From JACCXG01 sp963785755 (GTDB lineage Bacteria > Acidobacteriota > Vicinamibacteria > Vicinamibacterales > 2-12-FULL-66-21), in NCBI GenBank assembly GCA_963785755.1, contig CAWAXG010000060.1:62001-126000 (forward strand): 64,000 bases of DNA. The letters are read 5' to 3'. Under the pieces are notes generated by a model that had not been told where the DNA came from, made no database searches, and saw only the letters and a list, made by a program, of their open reading frames with translations. Below are positions 17,317-26,012 of the stretch, piece after piece; positions within the stretch are counted from its first letter, which is position 1, and every line of letters begins with the position of its first letter. A program made the translations under genes and the position numbers.

Positions 17317-18275
17317 TTTCTGCATCAACCCAGAGTTTCTATATGAACATTCGATCCTTTCTGGTCTTCGCGACGGCTCTGCTGCTGCTCTCGACATCGG
17401 CCGGCGCGCAGCGCATCAAGGTGTCGACGCATACAGTCCCGATCTACGCCACGGTGATGGACAGTCAACGGCGGCTGGTCACGGATCTAATGCAGGAAGA
17501 CTTCGAGGTGTACGACAACGGCAAGCTTCAGACGTTGACCAACTTCGTCAACGGGCTCACGCCGTTCAGCGCCGTGGTCATGCTCGACACGAGCGGCAGC
17601 ATGACGCTCAACCTCAATCTGGTGAAGCACGCCGCCGAAGAGTTCATCATGCGGATGCTGCCGGAGGACAAGGCCAAGGTCGGGGCATTCAACGACAAGA
17701 TCCAGGTCCTGCCGAGGAACGAGCCGTTCACCAATAACCGCGATCAGCTGATTCGAATCCTCAAGAACGATCTCGACTTCGGATACCCCACGAGGCTGTG
17801 GGACGCGGTGGATGAAAGCATCGTTCATCTCGAACCGCTCGAAGGCCGGCGCGTGGTCATCGTTTTCACCGACGGCGATGACAGCGCCAGCAAGCTCGGC
17901 GTGCGCGAAGTCACGGAGCGCGCGCGTGAGAAGGACATCATGGTGTATGCGGTCGGGATGCAGAGCGAGATCATAATCGGCCAGTCGAGGCAGCGGACGC
18001 GGCCCGACCGGCGGCTCAAGGGGCTCGCGGAAGAAACCGGCGGCGGGTTCTTCGAGATGACGAAGAAAGACGAGCTGGGCCCGACGTTCACCCGTGTCGC
18101 GCAGGAGCTGCACAGCCAGTACGTGCTCGGCTTCTCGCCAGCGGTCCTCGACGGCAAGGTGCACAAGCTCGAGGTCCGGGTCAAACGCGCGGGCATGACC
18201 GTGCGTGGCAGAAGGAGCTACGTCGCCGCGCCGATCGTCCCTACTGTCGGACCTGATTCGGGGCCATCGAAGTAA
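17313..18275 (+). CDS. Exported VWFA-domain protein (Acidobacterial VWFA-related type)
   Basis: A 320-residue secreted protein with a von Willebrand A domain. The signal peptide is followed by IKVSTHTVPIYATVMD and the LMQEDFEVYDNGK block typical of the VWFA-related family abundant in Acidobacteria. The metal-ion-dependent adhesion motif DTSGSM is near residue 92, with further MIDAS residues in the TRLWDAV and FTDGDD segments. It ends with SQYVLGFSPAVLDG and a basic beta-rich tail. ATG 17313 overlaps the previous stop; ATG 17343 (MNIRSFLVFA) would give a more conventional signal peptide and is an alternative. Probably mediates protein-protein contact in the envelope. Confidence 0.85.
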   Translation: MISASTQSFYMNIRSFLVFATALLLLSTSAGAQRIKVSTHTVPIYATVMDSQRRLVTDLMQEDFEVYDNGKLQTLTNFVNGLTPFSAVVMLDTSGSMTLNLNLVKHAAEEFIMRMLPEDKAKVGAFNDKIQVLPRNEPFTNNRDQLIRILKNDLDFGYPTRLWDAVDESIVHLEPLEGRRVVIVFTDGDDSASKLGVREVTERAREKDIMVYAVGMQSEIIIGQSRQRTRPDRRLKGLAEETGGGFFEMTKKDELGPTFTRVAQELHSQYVLGFSPAVLDGKVHKLEVRVKRAGMTVRGRRSYVAAPIVPTVGPDSGPSK

Positions 18276-18331
18276 CAGTAAACTTCCGCAGGGTCCTGCC
18301 CGTCTAACGATCAGAAAGGCAGGAACCTACG

Positions 18332-18418
18332 ATGTACGACTGGGATATCTCAAGCAATGCGGACCGGCTCGTGGCCATTCTTCTCGCAGTGGTCATTGTC
18401 GCCGTCCTCGCGGTGTAG
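18332..18418 (+). CDS. Putative 28-residue single-pass membrane peptide
   Basis: ATG 18332 has AGGA 10 bases upstream and encodes an N-terminal polar part (MYDWDISSNADR) followed by a hydrophobic stretch of about 16 residues (LVAILLAVVIVAVLAV) ending at TAG. A strong hairpin begins at the base after the stop. A ribosome site, a clean membrane segment and a terminator together make a real microprotein plausible. I do not recognise it, and it is too short for a confident call. Confidence 0.4.
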   Translation: MYDWDISSNADRLVAILLAVVIVAVLAV

Positions 18419-18458
18419 GGCGGAGTTGAGACGCTCCGCCTTCTCGCCACACTTTTTT
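18419..18458 (+). terminator. Intrinsic terminator after the microprotein ORF
   Basis: Stem GGCGGAG (18419-18425) pairs with CTCCGCC (18434-18440) around an 8-base loop. A run of six T follows at 18453-18458, separated from the stem by 12 bases. It starts immediately after the TAG at 18418. Confidence 0.55.
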
Positions 18459-18796
18459 CACATGTCGATGTGCTCAACCGGTCGGGCTGCTGAATGACCG
18501 ACGCGTCGATCCGCAACGGATCGACGAGCGGCAGCCCCGCCGCTTGAGCATGTGACGGGCTCTGGGTCATCACTTCAGGCTTCTCAAGCATCTCCCTCGA
18601 CCGCCCCCCGGGATCGCATGTACGGGCGAGCGTTGTGTCGCCGAGTACATCTTCGTCGCCGGCAGCTCCCTTCTGGAACCAACAGCGCGGTTGATACAAT
18701 GCGCGACCGACGCGGCTGTCCGCGCCGACCAGCGTCGCACGCGATCGATGCCAGCTGTACCGCACTCTGAGTGGCCAACTTCAACGTGGTGATGAC
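18459..18796. other. Non-coding gap before the gamma-glutamyltransferase gene
   Basis: A 338-base stretch with no gene I can support; the minus-strand open frame across it has no family-like motif. It holds a perfect 10-base palindrome (18504-18526) and, nearer the ggt start, TTCTGG (18671-18676) and TACAAT (18695-18700) 18 bases apart, a weak promoter candidate for ggt. Confidence 0.4.
18504..18526. repeat. Perfect short palindrome (hairpin)
   Basis: CGTCGATCCG and CGGATCGACG form a perfect 10-base stem around a CAA loop. There is no T run on either side, so it is not an obvious terminator. It may be a protein-binding site or an RNA hairpin. Confidence 0.5.
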
Positions 18797-20503
18797 ATGC
18801 GTGACGGAGTTCCGGGAGCTCTTGCTGCGCTGCTCTGCGCAACGATCATGAGCGGGCAGGCGCCGGGCGATCGTCCGGCAGCGAATCCCCGCGCGACGCG
18901 ATCCGTCGTGCTGGCGCGGAACGGCATGATCGCCACGAGTCAGCCACTGGCATCCGCCGCCGGCCTCCGCGTGCTGCAGCAGGGTGGCAATGCGATCGAT
19001 GCTGCGGTCACCGCGGCCGCCGTGCTCGCGGTGGTCGAACCGTCGATGACCGGGATTGGCGGCGACCTCTTCGCGATTGTCTACGACGCGAGAACCAAGA
19101 GCATCCGAGGGCTGAATGCCAGCGGTCGCGCTCCCGCGGCGGCAACGCTCGACGAGTTCCGCCGCCGCAAGCTCGACGCGATCCCGTATCGCGGCGAACT
19201 GTCGATCAGCGTCCCCGGCGTCGTCGACGGCTGGCACGAGCTGCTGGCGAAGCACGGGACGATCACGCTGGCCAAGGCCGTCGAGCCCGCCATTGCCTAT
19301 GCCCGTGACGGCTTCGCCGTGAGCGAGATCATCTCCAACCAATGGGACGATGCGACTGCTGTTCTCGCGAAGGACCGCGCCGCGGCAGCCACGTTTCTGC
19401 CGAACGGACGCGCGCCCCGGGCCGGTGACGTATTCAGGAATCCCAACCTCGCGGCGACGCTCCAACAGATTGCGGGTGGCGGACGGGACGCGTTCTATCG
19501 AGGGCCCATCGCGAAGGCGATCGGTGACGATCTCAAGCGCCGCAACGCACTGCTTGCGGAGTCCGACCTCAGCTCGCATCGATCCGATTGGGTCGATCCG
19601 ATCGCGACCGAGTATCGCGGCTACCGCGTGCTCGAAATGCCTCCGAACACGCAGGGCGTGACCGCACTGCAGATGCTGAACATCCTGGAGGGATTCGATC
19701 TGAGAATGCTCGGGCACAACTCTGCTGCCTACGTGCATCTGCTGGTCGAGGCCAAGCGCATCGCGTTCGCCGACCGGGAAGCCTGGCTCGCAGATTTCGA
19801 TGCCGTCGACAAGACCGTGCTCGCGAGACTGTTATCGAAGGAGTACGCCGCCGAACGGCGGCGTGAGATCAACAACGAGCGGGCGGCCCGCGACTATCGC
19901 CCGATGTCGACGACGGGCTCACCGCCGCGACCGGCCGCCGAGCCTCCCCAGGGCCGAGGCGATACGATCTATCTGACGGCCGCGGATCGCGACGGCAACG
20001 TCGTCTCGTTGATCCAGTCGATTTTCGAGAACTTCGGATCCGGCATCGTCGCGGGTGAAACCGGCATCGTGCTGCATAATCGCGGCGCTCTCTTCAGCCT
20101 CGACAAGAGCCACGCCAACGTGGTCGCCCCCGGCAAGCGGCCGTTCCACACGCTCGTGCCGGCGATGGTGCTCAGAGAAGGACGGCCGTGGCTCTCGTTC
20201 GGAGTCATGGGCGGCGACATGCAGCCGCAGGGCCACGTGCAGGTGCTGTTGAATCTGATCGACTTCGGGATGAACATCCAGGAGGCGGGCGAGGCAGCGC
20301 GCTTCCGTCATTCCGCCGCAGGACTGGCGCTCGAGTCAGCAATCTCGGCCGACGCGCGATTCGGCCTCGATCAGCGCGGGCATCGAGTCATCAGCAGCGT
20401 CGGTGCTTTCGGCGGGTTCCAGGGGATCCTGTTCGATCACGCGCGCGGAGTCATGATGGGAGGCTCCGATCCGCGCAAGGATGGCCTCGCGATCGGCTAC
20501 TGA
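18797..20503 (+). CDS. ggt: Gamma-glutamyltransferase (exported)
   Basis: A 568-residue Ntn-hydrolase that cleaves gamma-glutamyl bonds of glutathione and related compounds in the periplasm after autoproteolysis into large and small subunits. Signal peptide residues 1-22. Large-subunit motifs: MIATSQPLASAAGLRVL, GGNAIDAAVTAA, SMTGIGGDLFAIVYD and ISVPGVVDGWHELL. The autocatalytic threonine is in GDTIYLTAADRDGNVVS (about residue 393). The small subunit shows ENFGSGIVAG, MVLREGRPWLSFGVMGGDMQ and HRVISSVGAFGG. Full family length. Its 3' end overlaps the convergent kinase gene by seven bases. Glutathione-derived glutamate or pyroglutamate might feed PxpA (inference). Confidence 0.93.
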   Translation: MRDGVPGALAALLCATIMSGQAPGDRPAANPRATRSVVLARNGMIATSQPLASAAGLRVLQQGGNAIDAAVTAAAVLAVVEPSMTGIGGDLFAIVYDARTKSIRGLNASGRAPAAATLDEFRRRKLDAIPYRGELSISVPGVVDGWHELLAKHGTITLAKAVEPAIAYARDGFAVSEIISNQWDDATAVLAKDRAAAATFLPNGRAPRAGDVFRNPNLAATLQQIAGGGRDAFYRGPIAKAIGDDLKRRNALLAESDLSSHRSDWVDPIATEYRGYRVLEMPPNTQGVTALQMLNILEGFDLRMLGHNSAAYVHLLVEAKRIAFADREAWLADFDAVDKTVLARLLSKEYAAERRREINNERAARDYRPMSTTGSPPRPAAEPPQGRGDTIYLTAADRDGNVVSLIQSIFENFGSGIVAGETGIVLHNRGALFSLDKSHANVVAPGKRPFHTLVPAMVLREGRPWLSFGVMGGDMQPQGHVQVLLNLIDFGMNIQEAGEAARFRHSAAGLALESAISADARFGLDQRGHRVISSVGAFGGFQGILFDHARGVMMGGSDPRKDGLAIGY

Positions 20504-22419
20504 AACCGCTGGACGGTGAGCCCTGTGCGCGCTTGCAGCGCCTGACCTACAGGCCGCACGTGCGCATTGTCGATGCTCAGAATGATCGGCTCGCCCGAAG
20601 TCACGAGGATCAGCCAGTTCCGATCGCTGCGAAACACGCCAAAGCGGCCAAGGTCGACCCGCGTCTCCACCTCCTTGCCATTCGCGTCTCGCCACCGTGG
20701 CTGTTTCGACCGGGAAAAGTGCAGGCTCGTGATGGCGTCGAGCGGAGTGAGCACTCTCGAACCGTTCGCCTCCGCTATGGCCACCTCGCCGTTGCCCACG
20801 CGCAGAATGCCGGCGCGCTCTCGCAGCCGATCGGCATCCATGACCAGCACCTTGACATCACCGAACGCCACGACGGGGAGGGCTTCGGCAGCGGCCGGTG
20901 GCGCAGGGGGCGGCGCGTCGGTTGGTGGAGGAGGCGTGGGCTTCGTCGTGTCCACGGGCTTCGTGCCGGCGACGACTGGAGCCGGCGCTGCCGGAGGCGA
21001 TGGCGGCGTGCGGCCCGGCGCGCGATCGGCCTCCAGATTCGTTCCACGCGCGCCCGGCGGAGTCGAGCCCGGTGGAGCCGGGGCGGCTTGCGGCGCAGTC
21101 GGTTTGAGGTCCGTGACCGGAGGTTCAGTTTTCTGATCCGCAGGCGGCTGCGCAGCTGGCGCCGCACTCGCTGCCGGCGGAGGCGTGTTCGGTGATGACG
21201 AAGTTGCACCACGAAACGCCGCCATTGCGAGCACGACGATTCCTGCCGTCAAAACGACGAACAAGGCAGCGAGCGCCAGGAGGTGCGTCCCACCGAGCAC
21301 GACGGTCGTGCCGGTCGTGTGGCGGTGACCAGGTGTCGGGAGCGCGATCGCGTCGGACTCGAGCGCGGCTCCACGCGAGAGTGCCGTGGATGGCAAGACG
21401 GTACCGAGCGTAGGCGTGGCGAGTGTCGGCAGCTCACCGAGGTTCTGCGGCACGACGGCGGCCGTCAGCGCTCCACGGAATTCCTCGGCGCTCTGAAATC
21501 GCTGCGCCGGATCCTTTGCCAGCGCCCGCTCGACGACCGTCGTGCACCACGCCGGCAGATCCTGCCGGACCTCGGCGAGCGGGGTCGGCTGACCCGAGAT
21601 CTGCTTCTGCACCATCGCGATCGCCGTGTCGGCAATGAACGGAAGACGGCCCGACACGAGGCGGTAGAAGATCACGCCGATCGCATACAGATCGGCGCGC
21701 ACGTCGATGGGCTGTCCCGTCACCTGCTCTGGCGACATGAAGGCGGGCGTGCCCATCATCAGGCCGCCCATCGTGAAATGCTCGCTCCCGAGCACGCGCG
21801 CGATGCCGAAATCCATCACCTTGACGACACCGCCCTCGGTGACCATCAGGTTGGCCGGTTTCAAATCACGGTGAATGACGCCGGCGCGATGCGCGTGGCT
21901 GAGCGCGTCCAGCACCTGCATGCACAGGTGAGCAGCCTGGGGAGGGTCGAGCGGTCCGATCCGATCGCTGAGCTGGTGCAGCGTTTCACCGCGCACGAAC
22001 TCCATCACCATCATCAGCTCGTCGTTCTGCCGATGGAGCTCGTAGATGGTGGCGATGCCCGGATGATTGAGGCGTGCGAGCGTCACGGCTTCGGCGCGAA
22101 ACCGTTTGAGTACATCGCCGTCGGTGAAGTCGGAGTTGAGGACCTTGATGGCGACATCCCGATCGAGCGTCTCGTCCACCGCCTTGTAGACGATGCCCAT
22201 TCCGCCGCGACCGATCCGTTCCAGGACTCGGTACTTTCCGACAGTTTTGCCAACCATGGTAGGCCGAGTCAGCCAGTCTAGGAGGCCTTTCGCGGGTAAG
22301 TCAAATTCGCGCGGCCCGCCATTCGTCGCACCAAGCTCAGGGGGAAACAGCATCGTCAGCGGGTCCCGGACCGCGGTGCTTGGCTTTTGCTGATGATGGC
22401 TATGTAGATACGCATCCAT
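20497..22419 (-). CDS. Transmembrane Ser/Thr protein kinase with extracytoplasmic sensor tail
   Basis: PknB-like kinase of about 640 residues. Kinase domain about residues 60-320: glycine loop IGRGGMGIVYK, VAIKVL (Lys), VIHRDLKPANLMV, MDFGIARV and GTPAFMSPEQV. A transmembrane helix (LLALAALFVVLTAGIVVLA, about 395-418) leads to a long Pro/Ala-rich linker. The last 125 residues form a beta-rich domain (VVAFGDVKVLVMDAD ... LTVQRFQ) that I do not recognise and that probably senses something in the periplasm. The start is uncertain: ATG 22419 is used, ATG 22257 (MVGKTVGKY) would begin right at the kinase, and an earlier ATG exists at 22479. The gene is divergent from a cyclase gene and its end overlaps ggt. 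Confidence 0.87.
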   Translation of the reverse strand: MDAYLHSHHQQKPSTAVRDPLTMLFPPELGATNGGPREFDLPAKGLLDWLTRPTMVGKTVGKYRVLERIGRGGMGIVYKAVDETLDRDVAIKVLNSDFTDGDVLKRFRAEAVTLARLNHPGIATIYELHRQNDELMMVMEFVRGETLHQLSDRIGPLDPPQAAHLCMQVLDALSHAHRAGVIHRDLKPANLMVTEGGVVKVMDFGIARVLGSEHFTMGGLMMGTPAFMSPEQVTGQPIDVRADLYAIGVIFYRLVSGRLPFIADTAIAMVQKQISGQPTPLAEVRQDLPAWCTTVVERALAKDPAQRFQSAEEFRGALTAAVVPQNLGELPTLATPTLGTVLPSTALSRGAALESDAIALPTPGHRHTTGTTVVLGGTHLLALAALFVVLTAGIVVLAMAAFRGATSSSPNTPPPAASAAPAAQPPADQKTEPPVTDLKPTAPQAAPAPPGSTPPGARGTNLEADRAPGRTPPSPPAAPAPVVAGTKPVDTTKPTPPPPTDAPPPAPPAAAEALPVVAFGDVKVLVMDADRLRERAGILRVGNGEVAIAEANGSRVLTPLDAITSLHFSRSKQPRWRDANGKEVETRVDLGRFGVFRSDRNWLILVTSGEPIILSIDNAHVRPVGQALQARTGLTVQRFQ

Positions 22420-22593
22420 ATGACGAACGACACTCCGGGCACTTGTAGATCGTGAAGCGGCTCCAGCCGGACGCCGCACAGGTCGACTTGACCGAGCTGC
22501 TTCGGTCAGCGTCGTTGATCGTCAGGTCGGAGGGGCGTCGCCTTCAGATCCGACGCGCGTTAGAGACGCAGTTCCCTGATAATCATCCGCGTC

Positions 22594-24740
22594 ATGACCA
22601 AACCGACCGCCGGGGCCGGTGCGAACCAGCGCCGTCCGTGGCGCGTGCGCTATCGTGTGGGGCTCGGGGCTACTGTGAGCCTGCTCCTGGCGATCACCCT
22701 GGTTACGCTCGCGGCGGTCACCTACGTGAATACGTACAAGGCAATCGTGCACCTTGCGCACGATCGCGCGCGCGAACTCCTCGTCCAGACCGGCGTCCGC
22801 ATTCGGAGTCACATGCTGGCGGCCGTGCCATCGGTGGAATTGTCGCGGATGCTCATCCGCGACAAGCTGCTGCCGTCCGATCGGGAGGCGCTCAGCCGCC
22901 AGTTCATCCTCGTGTTGCGCGCGAATCCTACGTTCTCGTGGGTGAGCTACAGCGACGCCGCCGGCAGCTTCACCGGTGCCTACCGTGCACAAGACGGGAC
23001 GCTGCGGGTCAGCTATACGCGGCTGCGCGAGCGGGAGGAGCGAGCTGACCGAATACACGGTCGACGATGCGGGCACTTGGACGCCGTCCCTGCAGAAGAC
23101 CGACTACGGATACGACCCGCGGCGCGATCGCTTCTACGAAGCTGCACAATCCGCGGGGCGCCGGGTGTGGGTCGGTCCCTACGTCTTTTTCGACGAAGGG
23201 GTGCCTGGCATGACGTGCGCCGCGCCCCACTTCGCGCCGGACGGGCGGCTGCTTGGCGTGTTCACCGTCGACTTCAACCTCAATGCTCTCTCGCGCTTCG
23301 TCTCGGAGCTCTCCTTCGGCCGCCACGGACGCGTCGTCGATTCTTACGCCGGACGGCACGGTCATCGCGCACCCGACGTTGCGCGTGGTCGAGGTCACGG
23401 GTCAGCAGTCGGAAGGCAAGCTGGTACGGGCGCCGGATGTGCCTGACCCGATGCTGCAGTCGTTCGCGGCGGCGGCCCGGACGGACGAGGGTGCGCGGAC
23501 GCTGCTGGCCGGCGACGGCGCCGAGGAATTCACGTTCAATCACGGAAACGAGCGGTATCTCGCAGCCATCCGGCGCGTCGACATCGATAACGGTCTGACC
23601 TGGATCGTCGGGGCTTTCGCGCCTGAGGACGATTTCTTGGACGTCCTGGAGCGCAACCACGTGATCGCGATCGCGGTCGCGGCAACCGCTCTCTGCATCG
23701 GGATGGTGCTGACGTTCGTGCTCGCGCGCCGCATCTCGGTCCCGTTGACACGGCTCGCATCGGAGATGGAGGAAGCCGGCGCGTTCAACCTCACCGCTCG
23801 CCCGCCCCAGCGGACGATCTTCAAAGAGGTCGCGCTCATGGACGAGGCGCTGCTTCGAATGAAGGGCAGCCTGCGGTCGTTCGCGTACTACGTCCCGACC
23901 GATCTCGTTCGAACGATGCTCGCCTCAGGGCAGGAGGCCACGCTGTCCGGACACCGCCGCGAGCTCACCGTCTATTTTTCCGATATCGCAGGCTTTACTG
24001 CAAAAGCCGAGACCATGACGCCCGATGAGCTGGTGAGCGCCATGAGCCGTTACCTGGAGGAGATGACCCGGATCATCGCCGCCCACGGCGGAACTGTCGA
24101 CAAGTTCATCGGCGACGCGATCATGGCGTTCTGGGGCGCTCCGGCGCCGGTCGCGGATCACGCCGCGCGCGCGTGCGAAACGGCGATCCACTGTCAGCGC
24201 GCGCTCGCCCGGATCCGGGCGAGCGCGGGCACCGCGTGGGAAGCCTCGCAGCATGCCCGCATTGGCATCGCTACAGGCGATGTCGTGGTGGGCAACATGG
24301 GTTCTCCCGAACGGTTCAATTACACGGTCATGGGTGACACGGTCAATCTGGCCTCGCGCCTCGAAGGCCTGAACAAACTGTATGGAACGTCGATCCTCGT
24401 CACCGAGCCCACCTATGATGCGGCCCGTGCGCGCGTGATCGGCCGGCCCGTGGATCTCGTCCAGGTCCAGGGACGATCCCGCGGTGTGAAGGTCTACGAG
24501 CTGCTGGGGCTCGCCGGAGAGGACGAGGACGGCGTAGCCGAGATGGCATCGACGGCGGCGGAGGCCTTCGACGCCTATGTCGCGGGCGAGTTCGGCCGCG
24601 CCGCGGCCTGCTTCGAGACGATGCTCGAGCGCCGGCCGCACGATCGCGTGGCCGCGCTGCTCGCAGAACGGTGCCGCGAGTTCATGGCGACGCCGCCGCC
24701 CGCCGATTGGGCCGGCGTCTACGTCGCGACGCAAAAGTAA
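22594..24740 (+). CDS. Membrane class III adenylate/guanylate cyclase with periplasmic sensor and HAMP (two frameshifts)
   Basis: About 714 residues after correcting two +1 shifts. Helix 1 (residues 25-48, LLLAITLVTLAAVTYV) and helix 2 (VIAIAVAATALCIGMVLTFV) flank a Cache-type sensor (NPTFSWVSYSDAAG, YDPRRDRFYEAA, WVGPYVFFDEGVPGMTC). A HAMP region (RRISVPLTRLASEMEE) precedes the class III catalytic domain: VYFSDIAGFT (metal Asp), VDKFIGDAIMAFW (Lys plus second Asp) and YTVMGDTVNLASRLE (Asp for adenine, catalytic Asn/Arg). The tail is TPR-like (FDAYVAGEFGRAAACFE). Shifts: an extra C at 23041 and an extra G at about 23339. Removing each joins REREEELTEY and RVVILTPDG smoothly, so sequence error is likely. 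Produces cAMP or cGMP in response to an extracellular ligand. Confidence 0.85.
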
Positions 24741-24867
24741 GAATGCGATCCTTCTCCACCAGGCGGGCCTGTTCTCGATCCTGGTTCGAGTCGTCACAGA
24801 CAGCCATCGAAGCAACACTCCGCGACCGGGACATCCGCCCGCCTGGTGTCGCGAGCCATCCGCTCAG

Positions 24868-24894
24868 CGCGTGTGAATGTGAACAGGACACGCG
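24868..24894. terminator. Hairpin between convergent cyclase and epimerase genes
   Basis: CGCGTGT (24868-24874) pairs perfectly with ACACGCG (24888-24894) around a 13-base loop, followed on the plus strand by only TTT. It lies in the 194-base gap where both genes end, so it could terminate either transcript. The gap otherwise holds nothing I can support. Confidence 0.35.
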
Positions 24895-24934
24895 TTTGCC
24901 ATCCGCTGAAGCAGGAGCAGGTCTGCGCTGATGC

Positions 24935-25936
24935 CTAGAGCCGGAACCCGTGCCTGAGCGAGTCGTTCTCGTCCAACAGGAACGTGTGTTCGCCGGTGAC
25001 GAAGGCCTGCCCTTCAATCTCTGGAATGATTGCCGGCAGTTCTCCCACCGTCGTTTCACCAACGACCCGGCCTCGGAAGCGGCTGTTGATGATGCTCTCG
25101 TGAGTGAATGTCTGTTCCGGCCCGAGCAGGCCCATTGCCCCGAGCACGGCCATCACCGCGCACGTGCCGGTGCCACAGGGTGACCGATCGACTTCCGCCT
25201 CGGCGAAGATCGTGACATTGCGCAGGTCGGCATCAGGAGACGAGGCGGGCCCGGTGAAGATGGTGCCGTAGATCCCGCGCAGGCCGGGCTCGAGGGGATG
25301 CTCAACCTTCACCGCAGCCTCGACTGCATGTTTGATCGCCATTCCCGTCCGGCGTAACTCGTCGAGGCGGGATCCGGAGATGGGAATTCCGCTAGCCTCA
25401 CTGTCGACGATAGCGTAGAACGCGCCGCCGAATGCGACGTCAGCGCGCACCTCCCGGCCATTGACCCGAAGGGCCACAGCGGGATGCAGCACGAACGACG
25501 GCACGTTCTGAAAGCTCACGCTCGTCACTGTGGGACTTGAACCCGGGCCACTGAGCTCCGCCCGGGCGCGGATCTGCCCGGCCGGAGAGTCGAGCCAGAG
25601 CTCGTCACGGCGATGCGGCGTCAGCAGCCGCCGGGCGAACGCCAGCATGGTGACGGCGATGACGCCGTGGCCGCACATCGTGCTGTAGCCCTCGTTGTGC
25701 ATGAACAGCACGCCGGCGTCGGAGTCCGCGCGCTCCGGCGGGGTGAGCAGCGCGCCGTACATGTCGGCGTGACCGCGGGGCTCGAGCATGATCGCCGTGC
25801 GCAGGTGATCGTAGTGTTCACGAAGCCAGTCCCGCCGCTCGAGCATTGTCGTGCCTTGCGGTTCCGGGAACCCATCTACGACCAGACGCAGCGGCTCACC
25901 GGCGGTGTGGGCATCGATAGTCTTGATGGTGATCAT
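24935..25936 (-). CDS. Proline racemase family: probable 4-hydroxyproline 2-epimerase
   Basis: A 333-residue cytosolic enzyme. Both catalytic cysteines are present: STMCGHGVIAV (about residue 88) and RSPCGTGTCA (about residue 255). The cysteine/cysteine pair is expected for cofactor-independent racemases and epimerases, whereas trans-3-hydroxyproline dehydratases usually have threonine at the second position. The N-terminal IDAHTAGEPLRLVVDGFP is the family opening and supports starting at ATG 25936. The divergent neighbour is an ornithine-cyclodeaminase-family gene, which in hydroxyproline loci encodes pyrroline-2-carboxylate reductase, so a hydroxyproline pathway is likely. Which stereo-reaction is run cannot be settled from sequence. 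Confidence 0.87.
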   Translation of the reverse strand: MITIKTIDAHTAGEPLRLVVDGFPEPQGTTMLERRDWLREHYDHLRTAIMLEPRGHADMYGALLTPPERADSDAGVLFMHNEGYSTMCGHGVIAVTMLAFARRLLTPHRRDELWLDSPAGQIRARAELSGPGSSPTVTSVSFQNVPSFVLHPAVALRVNGREVRADVAFGGAFYAIVDSEASGIPISGSRLDELRRTGMAIKHAVEAAVKVEHPLEPGLRGIYGTIFTGPASSPDADLRNVTIFAEAEVDRSPCGTGTCAVMAVLGAMGLLGPEQTFTHESIINSRFRGRVVGETTVGELPAIIPEIEGQAFVTGEHTFLLDENDSLRHGFRL

Positions 25937-25970
25937 CGGCACTGTCTTCAACCGGCGCGGGTCACCGCGG

Positions 25971-25999
25971 TTGTTTGATCGCCGGAAGCGCGATTGTAA
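25971..25999 (+). promoter_or_regulatory. Possible promoter for the cyclodeaminase-family gene
   Basis: TTGTTT (25971-25976) and TTGTAA (25994-25999) are 17 bases apart in the 76-base gap between divergent genes. The ATG at 26013 is 13 bases beyond the -10, implying a very short leader. Weak match. Confidence 0.3.
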
Positions 26000-26012
26000 G
26001 CTGTGTCCCATC

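Noticed and set aside
18304..18765. Minus-strand open frame of 153 codons before ggt
   Set aside because: No conserved motif or hydrophobic pattern, and it runs across a terminator hairpin and a palindrome; treated as non-coding.
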